Shown here piece after piece: positions 15,747-24,485 of a stretch of DNA of 51,657 bases. The notes beneath the pieces are model-generated. The model ran no database searches, was not told where the DNA came from, and worked only from the letters and a program-made list of their open reading frames with translations. This DNA comes from an uncultured Solirubrobacteraceae bacterium. Its GTDB lineage: Bacteria; Actinomycetota; Thermoleophilia; Solirubrobacterales; Solirubrobacteraceae. The position numbers and the translations under genes are program-made. The first letter of the stretch is position 1; each line of letters opens with the position of its first letter. The DNA lies in contig CADCVR010000081.1 of NCBI GenBank assembly GCA_902806205.1, forward strand, positions 1 through 51,657. The letters run 5' to 3'.

Positions 15747-16415
15747 CTAGCCCCTGGCCCTCTTGGCGGCCTTGTGCTTGCCCAGCTTCAGGAACTTCTT
15801 GTTGCCCGCGAGCTCGAGCGTCTCGGCCCGCTCGACGACGACCTTCTGGACGAACACGCCACCCGGGGCGGTGGTGGTGCGGCTGATCAGCGCGAACGAG
15901 GCGGCGTCGACGACGACGACGTCCTCGGTGCCGGGATCGCTCGTGCGGTAGGCCGGCCCGACGCCCAGGACGAGCGCCTGGCGCGTGCCGACCACGGTGC
16001 GGCCCGTCTCGACCAGCGCCTTGTCGGCCACCTGTGCGCGGAGGTTCGCGGCGTCGGTGGCAAAGGAACCGTACGCCGGCCCGGTGGCCTTCTTGGTGAA
16101 GCGGACCTTGTCGGTCTCGGCGTCCCAGGTGAACGACCCGCCGGGACCCGAGGCGGTCTCGGACACGAGCTTGCCCGACTTGACGTCGCGAGTGAGCGAT
16201 CGCGAAGCGTTCGCGGACACGTAGACGTGCGTGCGGACGTCCGACGGGACGGCACGGGATCCCGAGACGGTGACGCGCGAGACGGTGTGCTCGAGCTTGC
16301 CGGCGGCGACGGCGGTCTTGTCGACGGCGGTCGCCGCGGACGCGGAGGGAGCGGCGACGCCGAGGGCGAGCACACCGGTGAGGGCGACGCGCCTGAGGGT
16401 GGTGATGGTGGCCAT
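15747..16415 (-). CDS. Secreted protein of unknown function
   Basis: 222 aa. A clear Sec signal peptide (RRVALTGVLALGVAAPSASA, cleavage near residue 28) is followed by a soluble, Thr/Val-rich domain: VYVSANASRSLTRDVKSGKLVSE, then KKATGPAYGSFATDAANLRAQV. Content hints at a beta-sandwich that tracks a converted value (a VVVDAASFALISR segment is typical of LolA/CU044-like outer-surface proteins), but I cannot assign a family. The basic tail KFLKLGKHKAAKRARG could bind the cell wall. GGAGG precedes the ATG at 16415 by five bases, a strong leadered start. The 187-base gap upstream shows nothing clear. Confidence 0.65.
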   Translation of the reverse strand: MATITTLRRVALTGVLALGVAAPSASAATAVDKTAVAAGKLEHTVSRVTVSGSRAVPSDVRTHVYVSANASRSLTRDVKSGKLVSETASGPGGSFTWDAETDKVRFTKKATGPAYGSFATDAANLRAQVADKALVETGRTVVGTRQALVLGVGPAYRTSDPGTEDVVVVDAASFALISRTTTAPGGVFVQKVVVERAETLELAGNKKFLKLGKHKAAKRARG

Positions 16416-16602
16416 GAGGTCCTCCTTCTGGATGGGAGCGATTGCGATGGACGCGATGTCCTAAAAGCGTCGAACGGCAATTCGAGAAGGAGGTCCCGGA
16501 CTTTCCCCTCACGCCTCGAGCGAGCCGGAGGCGGCGCTGAGGACACCTGAGAGGTGGTGCGGATGGGTCCATGACCCACCACGGCGGGTGGCCGCCGGGA
16601 AC

Positions 16603-17835
16603 CTACTTGGGCAGGCGTGGGGCGATGATGCGATAGGCCTTCAGGCCGAGCCCGAGCCGCTCGCGGTCCTCCGAGAGCATCGGGTCGAGTCCCGTGAGCT
16701 CCTTCACGCGCTCGAGGCGGTAGGCCACCGTGTGGCGGTGGGCGTAGATGGCTGCCGCCGTCGCGTTCATGTTGCAGTTCTGCTCGAGGTAGGCCTCCAC
16801 CGTCCCCACCAGATCGGTGCGGTACTGGTCGTCGTAGCGGACGATCGGCGCGACGGTGTCCTCGTAGAAGGAGCGGACCTCCTCGGGGTGGGAGGCCAGA
16901 ACGCGGAACAGGAGCCGGTAGGTCCCCGTCCCGATGTCCCGGAGGTGAGCGTCCCCACCGGCCGCATCTGATTGACGCAGGACGTCGAGCACCAGCTCGG
17001 CCTCCCCCATCGCGCGCCCGAACTCGCCCGGATCGGCGTAGAAGCTCGACAGGCCGACCGTTCCGTGCTGGCGCAGGCGCTCCGCCAGGCGACGCGCCCG
17101 TCCGAGCGTCTCCTCCGGGGCGGCGTCGGCTCCCGTGGCCGGGAGGATCGCGTAGATGCGATCCTCCATGTGCTGGGCCAGCGCGCCGGGGTACTCGCCG
17201 CCGATGAGCGCCACGACGTGTCGCGGGCGGTCCGTCTTGAGCTCGGCGCAGAGCACGACGGCCCCGCGCGAGAGGTCGCACCCCAGGCGTCCGGCGCGGC
17301 GGACCACCTCGCGCGGCTCGAGGTCCGGTCGCGACCGCAGGTCCTCCAGGAACGAGCCGCGCAGGTTCTGCTCGACCTCCTCCTTGGCCTCCTCGATGGC
17401 GACCTCCGTGAGCGCGGCGACCGCCGCGAGGTGCAGGTACTCCGCGGCGTCGGGCACCGGCGGGTCGGGGCCGCCGAGCAGGACGACCGCGCCGACGAGC
17501 TCGTCGCCGGAGGAGATCGGGACCTCGAGGACGAGGCCGGCGGGGGCCTTCGACGGGAGGCCGGCGACGCGGTCGGCCACGTGGCGGCGCACCTCCTCCA
17601 GGGCCGCCTCGGGCGGCAGGGGCGCCGGACCGCCGGCCATGGCGGCGGCGCCGAGGCGCGGGATGACGATCGACACCGGCGCGCCGGCCGCACCGGCGGC
17701 CATGCGGGCCACGTGCTCGAGGCCGTCGCCGCCGAGGACGGCCTCGACCATCCGCAGGTGAACCGCGCGGAGGCGCTCGACCAGGCCGGGGGGCCCCTCG
17801 GCCACGTCGTTCTCAGGGGCGGGTGCTGCGGGCAT
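16603..17835 (-). CDS. PucR/CdaR-family transcriptional regulator
   Basis: 410 aa. The N-terminal part (about 20-150) looks GAF-like (VLEVPISSGDELVGAVVLLGG), a central GGDEF-related PucR region (about 165-310) follows, and the C-terminus carries the family helix-turn-helix: YLEQNCNMNATAAAIYAHRH then TVAYRLERVKELTGLDP. Such proteins regulate purine, sugar-diacid or nitrogen catabolism. It lies downstream of amt and glnK on the same strand, 96 bases after glnK with a hairpin between, so it may be partly co-expressed and could sense nitrogen status. GGGAGGAG just before the ATG at 17835 supports the start. Confidence 0.85.
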   Translation of the reverse strand: MPAAPAPENDVAEGPPGLVERLRAVHLRMVEAVLGGDGLEHVARMAAGAAGAPVSIVIPRLGAAAMAGGPAPLPPEAALEEVRRHVADRVAGLPSKAPAGLVLEVPISSGDELVGAVVLLGGPDPPVPDAAEYLHLAAVAALTEVAIEEAKEEVEQNLRGSFLEDLRSRPDLEPREVVRRAGRLGCDLSRGAVVLCAELKTDRPRHVVALIGGEYPGALAQHMEDRIYAILPATGADAAPEETLGRARRLAERLRQHGTVGLSSFYADPGEFGRAMGEAELVLDVLRQSDAAGGDAHLRDIGTGTYRLLFRVLASHPEEVRSFYEDTVAPIVRYDDQYRTDLVGTVEAYLEQNCNMNATAAAIYAHRHTVAYRLERVKELTGLDPMLSEDRERLGLGLKAYRIIAPRLPK

Positions 17836-17891
17836 CGTCGGCTCCTCCCTTCGGTAACGGGCGTCTCGAGGACGTGCGAAGGCACGGGGGA

Positions 17892-17915
17892 GGGACGCGG
17901 CGCTCGCCGCGCCCC
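17892..17915 (-). terminator. Hairpin between glnK and pucR
   Basis: CGCGGCG (17896-17902) pairs with CGCCGCG (17905-17911), extended by GGG/CCC on the outside. Likely a terminator or attenuator after the amt-glnK transcript. Confidence 0.5.
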
Positions 17916-17931
17916 TCGATCCGGGGCGGCG

Positions 17932-18297
17932 TCAGGCGGTCGCCGGGTCCGGGTGGGCCTGGAGGATCTCCTCTCCCGACTCGCCGGTCCGGACGCGGTA
18001 GGCGTCGTCGACGGGGATGACGAACACCTTGCCGTCACCCACCGCCCCCGTGCGCCCGTGCTTGAGGATCGTGTCGACGATCGTCTGGACGTCGCGCTCG
18101 GCGACGGCGCACTCGAGCTTGACCTTCGGGCGCAGGTAGTTCGTCAGCTCCGCACCGCGGTAGCGCTCGGTGATGCCCTTCTGGCGGCCCGAGCCCTTGA
18201 CCTCGCTGATGGTCAGCGAGGGGAACCCGAGCTCCAGAAGCTCCATCCGGATGGGCTCGAACGCCTCGTGGCGGATGTACGCCTCGATCTTCTTCAT
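17932..18297 (-). CDS. glnK: PII nitrogen regulatory protein (GlnB/GlnK family) with Leu at position 51
   Basis: 121 aa PII signal protein; it senses ATP/ADP and 2-oxoglutarate and gates the ammonium channel encoded next to it. Signatures: KGSGRQKGITERYRGAEL in the T-loop and HGRTGAVGDGKVFV (the B-loop). Position 51, the uridylylated or adenylylated Tyr in E. coli and other actinobacteria, is Leu here (RGAELTNYL); Tyr46 is kept. Covalent control at Tyr51 is therefore impossible, although Tyr54 exists nearby. The ATG overlaps the amt stop (ATGA), so translation is coupled. The C-terminal tail (HPDPATA) is longer than usual. Confidence 0.95.
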   Translation of the reverse strand: MKKIEAYIRHEAFEPIRMELLELGFPSLTISEVKGSGRQKGITERYRGAELTNYLRPKVKLECAVAERDVQTIVDTILKHGRTGAVGDGKVFVIPVDDAYRVRTGESGEEILQAHPDPATA

Positions 18298-19754
18298 GCC
18301 GGGATCTCCTCCTTGGTACTGGCGGGGGACACCGCCCCGAGGGCCGGCGTCCTGGGCGTCGCACCGTAACCGACGAGCTCCGGGGCAGGGATGAACTGCT
18401 CAGGGTAGCCGTACATCCCGTGCTCGGAGATGTCGAGGCCCGCGTCCTCCGTCTCGTCGTCGACCCGGAGGCCGACGGTCTTCTTGATGACGAAGAACGT
18501 CGTCAACGAGAGAGCGAAGACGGTCAAGAACGTGATGGCCACGGCGCCGGCCTGGGCCCCCAACTGGCCGAACGAGCCCGTGTAGAACAGCCCTGCCTCG
18601 CCCACGCCCACGGTCTCGGCCAGCCGCGGCGACGTGAACAGCCCGCAGGCCAGCGTCCCCCAGATGCCCGCGACGCCGTGCGCCGACAGCGCGCCGACCG
18701 GATCGTCGACCACCTTGTCGATGGCCAGCACGGACAGGACGACGAGGATGCCGGCGACGCCACCGATGATCGGAGCGGCCCAGAACTCGACGTAGCCCGA
18801 CGGCGCCGTGATGGCGACGAGGCCCGCGATGGCGCCGTTGCCGGCCATGCCGACGTCGAGCTTCTTCGACAGCAGGGCGATCGTGATCGATGCGGTGATC
18901 ACGCCGGCCGCCGCACCGAGATTCGTCACCGCCACGACTTCCGCGAAGCGATTGCCCGACGTTTCGAGCGTCGAGGCACCGTTGAAGCCGAACCAGCCGA
19001 GCCAGAGGATCAGCACGCCAAGGCCGAACAGCGGCATGTTGTGCCCGGGGATCGCCCGTGGCTTGCCGTCCGGGCCGAACTTCCCCCTGCGGGGCCCGAG
19101 CAGCAGGAGCACCGCCAGCGCGCCGGTGGCGCCGGTGAGGTGCACCACCGAGGAACCGGCGAAGTCCTGGACGCCGTCGCCGATCTCGGCGAACAGACCG
19201 CCGCCGAAGCCCCAGTGCGCGATCAGCGGGTAGATGATCGCCGAGAAGACCACCGCGTAGATCGGATAGACGATGAACCGGATGCGCTCGAGCGTCGAGC
19301 CCCAGACGATCGCCAGCGACACCGCCGCGAACATGAACTGGAAGATGAAGAACGCTGCCGTAGCGCCGCTGGCGGCCTCCCCGGCGACCTCGCGGCCGAA
19401 CTGGAAGAAGAACCCGCTGTCGCCCGCAATCGTCCCGTCGCCACCGAAGGCGATGCCGAAGCCCACCGCCCACCAGACGATCATGCAGATCGAGAAGTTG
19501 ACGAAGATCTTGGCGATCCCGGCACCGGCGTTCTTGCCGCGCGAGAAACCGATCTCCAGGAAGGCGAAACCGGCCTGCATGAAGAACACGAGGATCGCTC
19601 CCACGATCACCCATGTCTGGTTGAGCTCGTCGATGACCGTCGGAACGGCTTCCCCGAGGTTGAGCGCGTCTTCCTGCGCGAATGCCGCGGAGGGCATGAG
19701 AAGCGCGAGCAAGAGAACAGCGAAGAAGCCCTTCGTCGCAACGGAACGTCGCAT
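18294..19754 (-). CDS. amt: Ammonium transporter (Amt)
   Basis: 486 aa. Signal peptide (MRRSVATKGFFAVLLLALLMPSAAFA in two parts: a charged start, then a hydrophobic run) followed by eleven expected spans. Pore features: twin histidines in SSVVHLTGATGAL and LSAHGVAGIWGTLACG, AGAGIAKIFVNF, and FGFNGAST. The cytoplasmic C-tail (about 55 residues) is long and includes GLRVDDETEDAGLDISEHGMYGYPE, the conserved region that contacts PII. The stop codon overlaps the glnK start. AAGGAGG lies 4 bases before the ATG at 19754. Divergent from GSIII; together they make an ammonium uptake and assimilation unit. Confidence 0.95.
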   Translation of the reverse strand: MRRSVATKGFFAVLLLALLMPSAAFAQEDALNLGEAVPTVIDELNQTWVIVGAILVFFMQAGFAFLEIGFSRGKNAGAGIAKIFVNFSICMIVWWAVGFGIAFGGDGTIAGDSGFFFQFGREVAGEAASGATAAFFIFQFMFAAVSLAIVWGSTLERIRFIVYPIYAVVFSAIIYPLIAHWGFGGGLFAEIGDGVQDFAGSSVVHLTGATGALAVLLLLGPRRGKFGPDGKPRAIPGHNMPLFGLGVLILWLGWFGFNGASTLETSGNRFAEVVAVTNLGAAAGVITASITIALLSKKLDVGMAGNGAIAGLVAITAPSGYVEFWAAPIIGGVAGILVVLSVLAIDKVVDDPVGALSAHGVAGIWGTLACGLFTSPRLAETVGVGEAGLFYTGSFGQLGAQAGAVAITFLTVFALSLTTFFVIKKTVGLRVDDETEDAGLDISEHGMYGYPEQFIPAPELVGYGATPRTPALGAVSPASTKEEIPA

Positions 19755-20024
19755 TGATCCTCCTTGGTCGAGTGCGCTCTGGACTCTGCGGCAGCGCTCT
19801 CCGCGGCACTTTGTCCCCGTGTCCCAAGTTCTGCGCGGCACCTTCGCCCCACGGTCGAACGGCCTTGTCCGCTGAGTCCTCCACGGTGGCGAACAGCGCA
19901 GCAAGCGGTTTGGACGCGGGGATAAGGTCCGTTCGCCGCGTCCCTGTCAGGTTGTGCAGACGTGCCATCCCGCGGCGTGGTGCCCCTGCGCCCGCGTTCA
20001 ACGTCCAGGAGGACTCCTTCCCCC

Positions 20025-22172
20025 ATGCCCCAGCGTCAGCAGAACGTCTACGCCGCTCAGTGGAGCTCCAACGGCGGCGCGCTCGGCGCGCCGGATCTCA
20101 CCGAGCCGGGTGCGTCGCCCTTCGGCGAGAACGTCTTCCACCTGGCCGTCCAGCGTCAGCGCCTGCCCAAGCACGTCTTCAAGGCACTGACCCACACGCT
20201 CGAGGGCGCAGAGCAGATGGACCCCATGACGGCCGACGCGGTCGCGCTGGCCATGAAGGAGTGGGCGATGGAGAAGGGCGCCACCCACTACACGCACTGG
20301 TTTCAGCCCCTCACGGGCCTGACGGCCGAGAAGCACGACTCGTTCTACAGCCCGACCGACGAGGGCACGGCGCTGGCGGACTTCTCCGGCAAGGAGCTCA
20401 TCCGGGGCGAGCCCGACGCCTCCTCGTTCCCGACGGGCGGCATCCGCGCCACGTTCGAGGCGCGCGGCTACACGGCGTGGGATCCGACGTCACCGGCGTT
20501 CCTGCTCGAGAACCCCAACGGGACCCTGCTGTGCATCCCGACGGCGTTCGTGTCGTGGACGGGCGAGGCGCTCGACACCAAGATCCCGCTGCTGCGCTCG
20601 ATGGACGCCTTGTCCCAGAGCGCCGTGCGGGCGCTGGGGCTGCTCGGGCAGGACCCCGCCAAGCACGTCTTCACCACCATCGGGGCCGAGCAGGAGTACT
20701 TCCTCGTCGACGAGCAGTACTACTTCGAGCGCTCAGACCTCTACACGACCGGCCGGACGCTCTTCGGGGCCAAGCCCTCCAAGGGCCACGAGCTCGACGA
20801 GCACTACTTCGGCTCGATCCCCGAGCGGGTGCTGGCCTACATGCTCGAAGCCGAGCAGGAGCTCGCCAAGCTCGGGGTGCCGATCAAGACCCGCCACAAC
20901 GAGGTCGCCCCGGCCCAGTACGAGATCGCGCCGATCTTCGAGAACTCGAACGTCGGCTCCGACCACCAGCAGCTGACGATGCAGATCCTGCAGAACGTCG
21001 CGCGCCGCTACGGCCTGGTCTGCCTGCTGCACGAGAAGCCCTTCGCGGGCGTCAACGGCTCGGGCAAGCACAACAACTGGTCGATGGGCACCGACACGGG
21101 AACCAACCTGCTCGACCCGGGCGAGACCCCCGCCGAGAACGCGCAGTTCCTCTTCTTCTGCACGGCGGTCATCCGGGCGGTCAACAAGCATCAGGCGCTC
21201 CTGCGCGCGTCGGTGGCCAACGTCGGCCAGGACCACCGCCTCGGCGCCAACGAGGCGCCGCCGGCGATCATCTCGATCTTCCTCGGCGCCGAGCTCGAGG
21301 ACGCGTTCGAGCAGATCGTCACGGGCGGAGGCGTCGAGACCAAGCACGGGGAGCTCACCCTGGGCACCGACGCGCTGCCCAAGCTCCCGATGGATTCCGG
21401 GGACCGCAACCGCACCTCGCCGTTCGCCTTCACGGGCAACAAGTTCGAGTTCCGTGCGCTGGGATCGAGCATGTCGCTCGGCTTCCCGAACGCGGTGCTG
21501 AACACGATTGTGGCCGAGGCCATCGACGAACTGGCCACCGCGCTGGAAGGCAAGCTCGACGGCGGCGATGTGTTCGCGGCCGTCAGCGAGGTCGTCAAGA
21601 CGGTGTGGTCGGAGAACAAGCAGATCGTCTTCAACGGCGACAACTACTCCGAGGAATGGCACGAGGAGGCCGAGCGGCGCGGGCTGGCGAACCTGCGCAC
21701 GACGCCCGACGCCCTGCCGAGTGTCGTGTCGGAGTCGACCGTCAAGGCATTCGGGGACTACGGCGTGCTCTCCGAGCGTGAGCTGCACTCGCGCTATGAG
21801 GTCTGGACGGAGCAGTACGCGACCAAGCTCAACATCGAGGCCGAGACGGCGGCGACGATCGCCCGTACGCAGATTCTGCCGGCAGCCCTGCGGCACGCCG
21901 AGATCCTCGACGAGGGCGGCGACGGGGCGGGCGTGCAGAAGCTCAAGGCAGAGCTCTCCGGCCTGCTCGACGAGTTGATCGAGGCGATCTTCGCGCTCGA
22001 GGCGGCCAACGGGGACCCGGGCAAGGAGGGTCTCGAGTTCGCCGAGTACATGCGCGACGTCGTCATCCCTGCGATGGACGCGGTCCGCGCCCCGGCCGAC
22101 CGCCTCGAGCGCATCGTGGCCGACGACCTCTGGCCGCTGCCGAAGTACTCCGAGATGCTCTTCATCAAGTAG
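20025..22172 (+). CDS. glnN: Glutamine synthetase type III
   Basis: 715 aa, matching GSIII (about 720 aa) and much longer than GSI. Seen: GSIII-type N-terminal [17 protein letters not shown], the [20 protein letters not shown] segment, catalytic [10 protein letters not shown], the ATP-loop region [23 protein letters not shown], and [21 protein letters not shown]. It makes glutamine from glutamate, ammonia and ATP as a dodecamer. No adenylylation site of the GSI kind is expected. The ATG at 20025 has AGGAGG 12 bases upstream; an in-frame ATG at 19962 is possible. It is divergent from amt-glnK, suggesting shared nitrogen control, although I see no clear operator in the 270-base gap. Confidence 0.95.
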   Translation: MPQRQQNVYAAQWSSNGGALGAPDLTEPGASPFGENVFHLAVQRQRLPKHVFKALTHTLEGAEQMDPMTADAVALAMKEWAMEKGATHYTHWFQPLTGLTAEKHDSFYSPTDEGTALADFSGKELIRGEPDASSFPTGGIRATFEARGYTAWDPTSPAFLLENPNGTLLCIPTAFVSWTGEALDTKIPLLRSMDALSQSAVRALGLLGQDPAKHVFTTIGAEQEYFLVDEQYYFERSDLYTTGRTLFGAKPSKGHELDEHYFGSIPERVLAYMLEAEQELAKLGVPIKTRHNEVAPAQYEIAPIFENSNVGSDHQQLTMQILQNVARRYGLVCLLHEKPFAGVNGSGKHNNWSMGTDTGTNLLDPGETPAENAQFLFFCTAVIRAVNKHQALLRASVANVGQDHRLGANEAPPAIISIFLGAELEDAFEQIVTGGGVETKHGELTLGTDALPKLPMDSGDRNRTSPFAFTGNKFEFRALGSSMSLGFPNAVLNTIVAEAIDELATALEGKLDGGDVFAAVSEVVKTVWSENKQIVFNGDNYSEEWHEEAERRGLANLRTTPDALPSVVSESTVKAFGDYGVLSERELHSRYEVWTEQYATKLNIEAETAATIARTQILPAALRHAEILDEGGDGAGVQKLKAELSGLLDELIEAIFALEAANGDPGKEGLEFAEYMRDVVIPAMDAVRAPADRLERIVADDLWPLPKYSEMLFIK

Positions 22173-22337
22173 CGCCGCCTCGGCCGCACCGCCGCTGCGC
22201 GCGGGAGCTACCGGGGCTTGATGTACCGCCTTGTGGTCGCTCAGAGCGGCATCGCCCGAAGATCACCACAGGCTCCGAGCGACAATGGATCGTCCCGTCA
22301 TGTGTCCGGCGCCGGGCCCGCCCGTACCGGGCGTACT

Positions 22338-22367
22338 CCGGGGCCCCCGCTCACGCGGGGGCCCCGG
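22338..22367. terminator. Bidirectional terminator hairpin after GSIII
   Basis: Perfect 13-base stem CCGGGGCCCCCGC (22338-22350) with GCGGGGGCCCCGG (22355-22367) and a TCAC loop, lying between the convergent GSIII and secreted-protein genes. Confidence 0.8.
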
Positions 22368-22389
22368 CCCTGCTCGATGTCGCGGTCGC

Positions 22390-24177
22390 CTACCCGCGCC
22401 TGAGCCTCTTGGACGAACGCGCGGAGCACGTCGTCGCACCCTTGGTGCGCTGGGTGACGACCACGTAGACGCGCTTCTTGCCCGCCGTGCTGCGCGTCCG
22501 CCTGATCGAGAAGGTGCCGTCACCCCTCGTGGCGCTCCGGCGAATCGAGCGGCCGTTGCGCTTCAGGACGATCCGGCGGCCCGCCTGGCAGCCGCGCCCG
22601 GAGGACCTGATCCGGCCGGCGTACCGCGTGCGGCTCTTCACCCTGAACGAGGCGAAGGTCGTGCGGAACCTCCTGCGTACCACCGGAGGCGGAGGCGGGA
22701 GCGGGTTCTGGTTCGTTCCCGGCCCCGTCGGCGTCGGCGGGGCACCCCGCTGGAGCTCGTAGCTCACCGCGCTCTGCGGCGACGGGTTCCCCAGCGGGTC
22801 GACCGTCGCGCCCTGCGTGCCGCCGGCCGCGATGGACGAGCTGGCGCTCGTGCCGAACGTCACCGCGGCGATGCCGCCGTTGGTCGTGTTGGATCCCGAC
22901 GTGCCCGACCTCGAGCCCGACGGCGCCGTCACGAAGAACCCGGCGCTGTTGGCGCCACCGAGGTTCTCGTCGAACACGTCGAACACCCGGCTGCCCGGGC
23001 GGTCGTACGCCGCGGCCAGGAGATCCGGGCCGTTCGTGAAGCCCGGGGCGTTCTTCGGCGTGCCCGCGGCGACGGTCGACGGCAGGGAGCCGAGGCCCTC
23101 GGCGTCGCGGGTGCTCACGGCCGCACCCGTGTCGACCACGCGGACCAGCGCCGTCGGGTCAGCCGTGACGTCCGGCGAGCCCGCGGCCTGGAACGTGGCA
23201 CGGATCTCGTTGGCCGCGGAGACGTTCTCGATCTTCGACGCGGGCACCGAGGTGCCGTCGTCGAGGATCGCCACGATGCGCGCCGCATCGGCTCTCACGT
23301 TGACCGGGTTGTTGTAGGCCAGGCGCAGCTGACGCGGGCCGCCGCCGGCGACCGACGCCAGCCTGGTGCGAGCGCCGGTGTCGGCGTAGGTGATGACCCC
23401 CGTGGCCGACGGGGTGCTGAGCGTCAGGCCCGCGACGAAGACGCCGCTCTGCGGCGCGTCGCGGACGGCGCCCGCGTCGACGAAGCTGCCGGCGGCTGCC
23501 CCGACGGTGCCGCCGCCGGCGGTCTCGGTGAACACGACGCGGACGGCGTTGCCGCCCTGTCCCGCCACCGACGTGCCCCGCGTGACGAAGCCCTTGTCGT
23601 CGACGTAGGCGAAGCTGGCCGGGTTGACCGGACTGCCGTCGAGGTTCTCGTCGAACGTGAAGACGATCGAGCTGTCGGCGAGGTCCCTTGCCGCCCCGAT
23701 GAGATCCGGGCCGGTCGTGCTGCCCGCGGCCGGCGTGGCCACGCTGCCGCCGAGCGGCTCGGAGGACGGGACGTTTCGGCGCGCCGCGGCGTCGGTGACG
23801 GCGTCGCCCTGGACCGACCCGATGGTGCCCTGCGCCAGGTCGGCGCCGCTGCCCATGATGGCCAGGACGCAGCTCTGGCTATCGGGAGCGATGGTTGCAC
23901 TCGCCGACTGGATGAACCGCTTGGAGTCGTAGGTCTGGATCAGGAAGCCCGTGGCCGAAGGGGTTGCGTTCAGCGGCTGGTCGAAGCAGAACTTCACGCG
24001 GCGCAGGTCGCCGGCGTCGATGTTGACGCTGCGCAGGTCTGGTGCGTCGGTGGTCTGCTGGACGCCGTTTCCGACTCCCGGGATCCGGGCTTCGGCGACC
24101 GCGATCGTCGTCCCGATGACGGCGGCGGTGGCGACCCCCATGATCGCGCGCCTCCCCGCCCGCTTGGTGATGCTCAA
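22390..24177 (-). CDS. Large secreted multi-repeat beta protein
   Basis: 595 aa. Signal or anchor: basic start, then RRAIMGVATAAVIGTTIAVAEA. Several related Ig-like or SwmB-like units follow: PDLRSVNIDAGDLRRVKFCFD near 45, GPDLIGAARDLADSSIVFTFD near 155, and GPDLLAAAYDRPGSRVFDVFD near 378. A Pro-rich linker (PLPPPPPVV) leads to a basic C-terminal beta domain (SRTRYAGRIRSSGRGCQAGR, VVTQRTKGATTCSARS), similar to C-termini I associate with Solirubrobacterales surface proteins. A TTG start at 24177 is chosen because AGGAGG lies 6 bases upstream; the ATG in the same leader is out of frame and followed at once by a stop. Function unknown, perhaps cell-surface adhesion. Confidence 0.7.
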   Translation of the reverse strand: MSITKRAGRRAIMGVATAAVIGTTIAVAEARIPGVGNGVQQTTDAPDLRSVNIDAGDLRRVKFCFDQPLNATPSATGFLIQTYDSKRFIQSASATIAPDSQSCVLAIMGSGADLAQGTIGSVQGDAVTDAAARRNVPSSEPLGGSVATPAAGSTTGPDLIGAARDLADSSIVFTFDENLDGSPVNPASFAYVDDKGFVTRGTSVAGQGGNAVRVVFTETAGGGTVGAAAGSFVDAGAVRDAPQSGVFVAGLTLSTPSATGVITYADTGARTRLASVAGGGPRQLRLAYNNPVNVRADAARIVAILDDGTSVPASKIENVSAANEIRATFQAAGSPDVTADPTALVRVVDTGAAVSTRDAEGLGSLPSTVAAGTPKNAPGFTNGPDLLAAAYDRPGSRVFDVFDENLGGANSAGFFVTAPSGSRSGTSGSNTTNGGIAAVTFGTSASSSIAAGGTQGATVDPLGNPSPQSAVSYELQRGAPPTPTGPGTNQNPLPPPPPVVRRRFRTTFASFRVKSRTRYAGRIRSSGRGCQAGRRIVLKRNGRSIRRSATRGDGTFSIRRTRSTAGKKRVYVVVTQRTKGATTCSARSSKRLRRG

Positions 24178-24485
24178 AGCATTCCTCCTCGTTGATGGGC
24201 TCCCCGCCGCCCTACGCGACGGAACCGCCCCGCTTTCACCGGAAACCTCCGTACCGTCCGCGCCCGCATCACGACTCGCTCCGTGCTGGACGCTTCGCAC
24301 GCACAGGAGGCGGGCACGTCCCGCCGACTCGAAGAGCTCGTCGATCGGAGGCACTCGAACCGCCCGTCGCGCGGTTGTGGTTCATCGGCGCGGCAGGCGC
24401 CAAGAAGCTCAGACGTCCGTCCACCGGGCCGCCAACCTTGCCACGCTCGTGTCAAGGTTGGCCGATCCGCTGATAGGCTTGGCCG
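24178..24485. other. Divergent intergenic region between secreted protein and metH
   Basis: Gene-free, 308 bases. The minus-strand half holds the AGGAGG for the TTG start of the secreted protein and a G-rich leader whose segments could pair. I considered and did not accept a riboswitch there. The plus-strand half holds the metH dyad and -10 box described separately. Between them (about 24290-24425) I see only mixed GC-rich sequence without a convincing element. Confidence 0.5.
24431..24462 (+). promoter_or_regulatory. Dyad in the metH promoter
   Basis: GCCAACCTTG (24431-24440) is perfectly complementary to CAAGGTTGGC (24453-24462), with a 12-base loop. TAGGCT (24474-24479) lies 6 bases before the metH ATG, so the right arm overlaps the expected -35 region. 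This position suits a repressor operator for methionine or cobalamin control. It is too far upstream of the inferred start site to act as an RNA hairpin. Confidence 0.5.

Noticed and set aside
24178-24300. Riboswitch (c-di-GMP type) in the leader of the secreted protein
   Set aside because: A GTGAAAGC stretch and G-rich pairs caught the eye, but the conserved GCAAACC and ACGCAAAGCC segments of the class are absent.
24300-24485. Cobalamin riboswitch upstream of metH
   Set aside because: No B12-box (GCCACTG-like) sequence, and the -10 box 6 bases before the ATG leaves no room for a leader.
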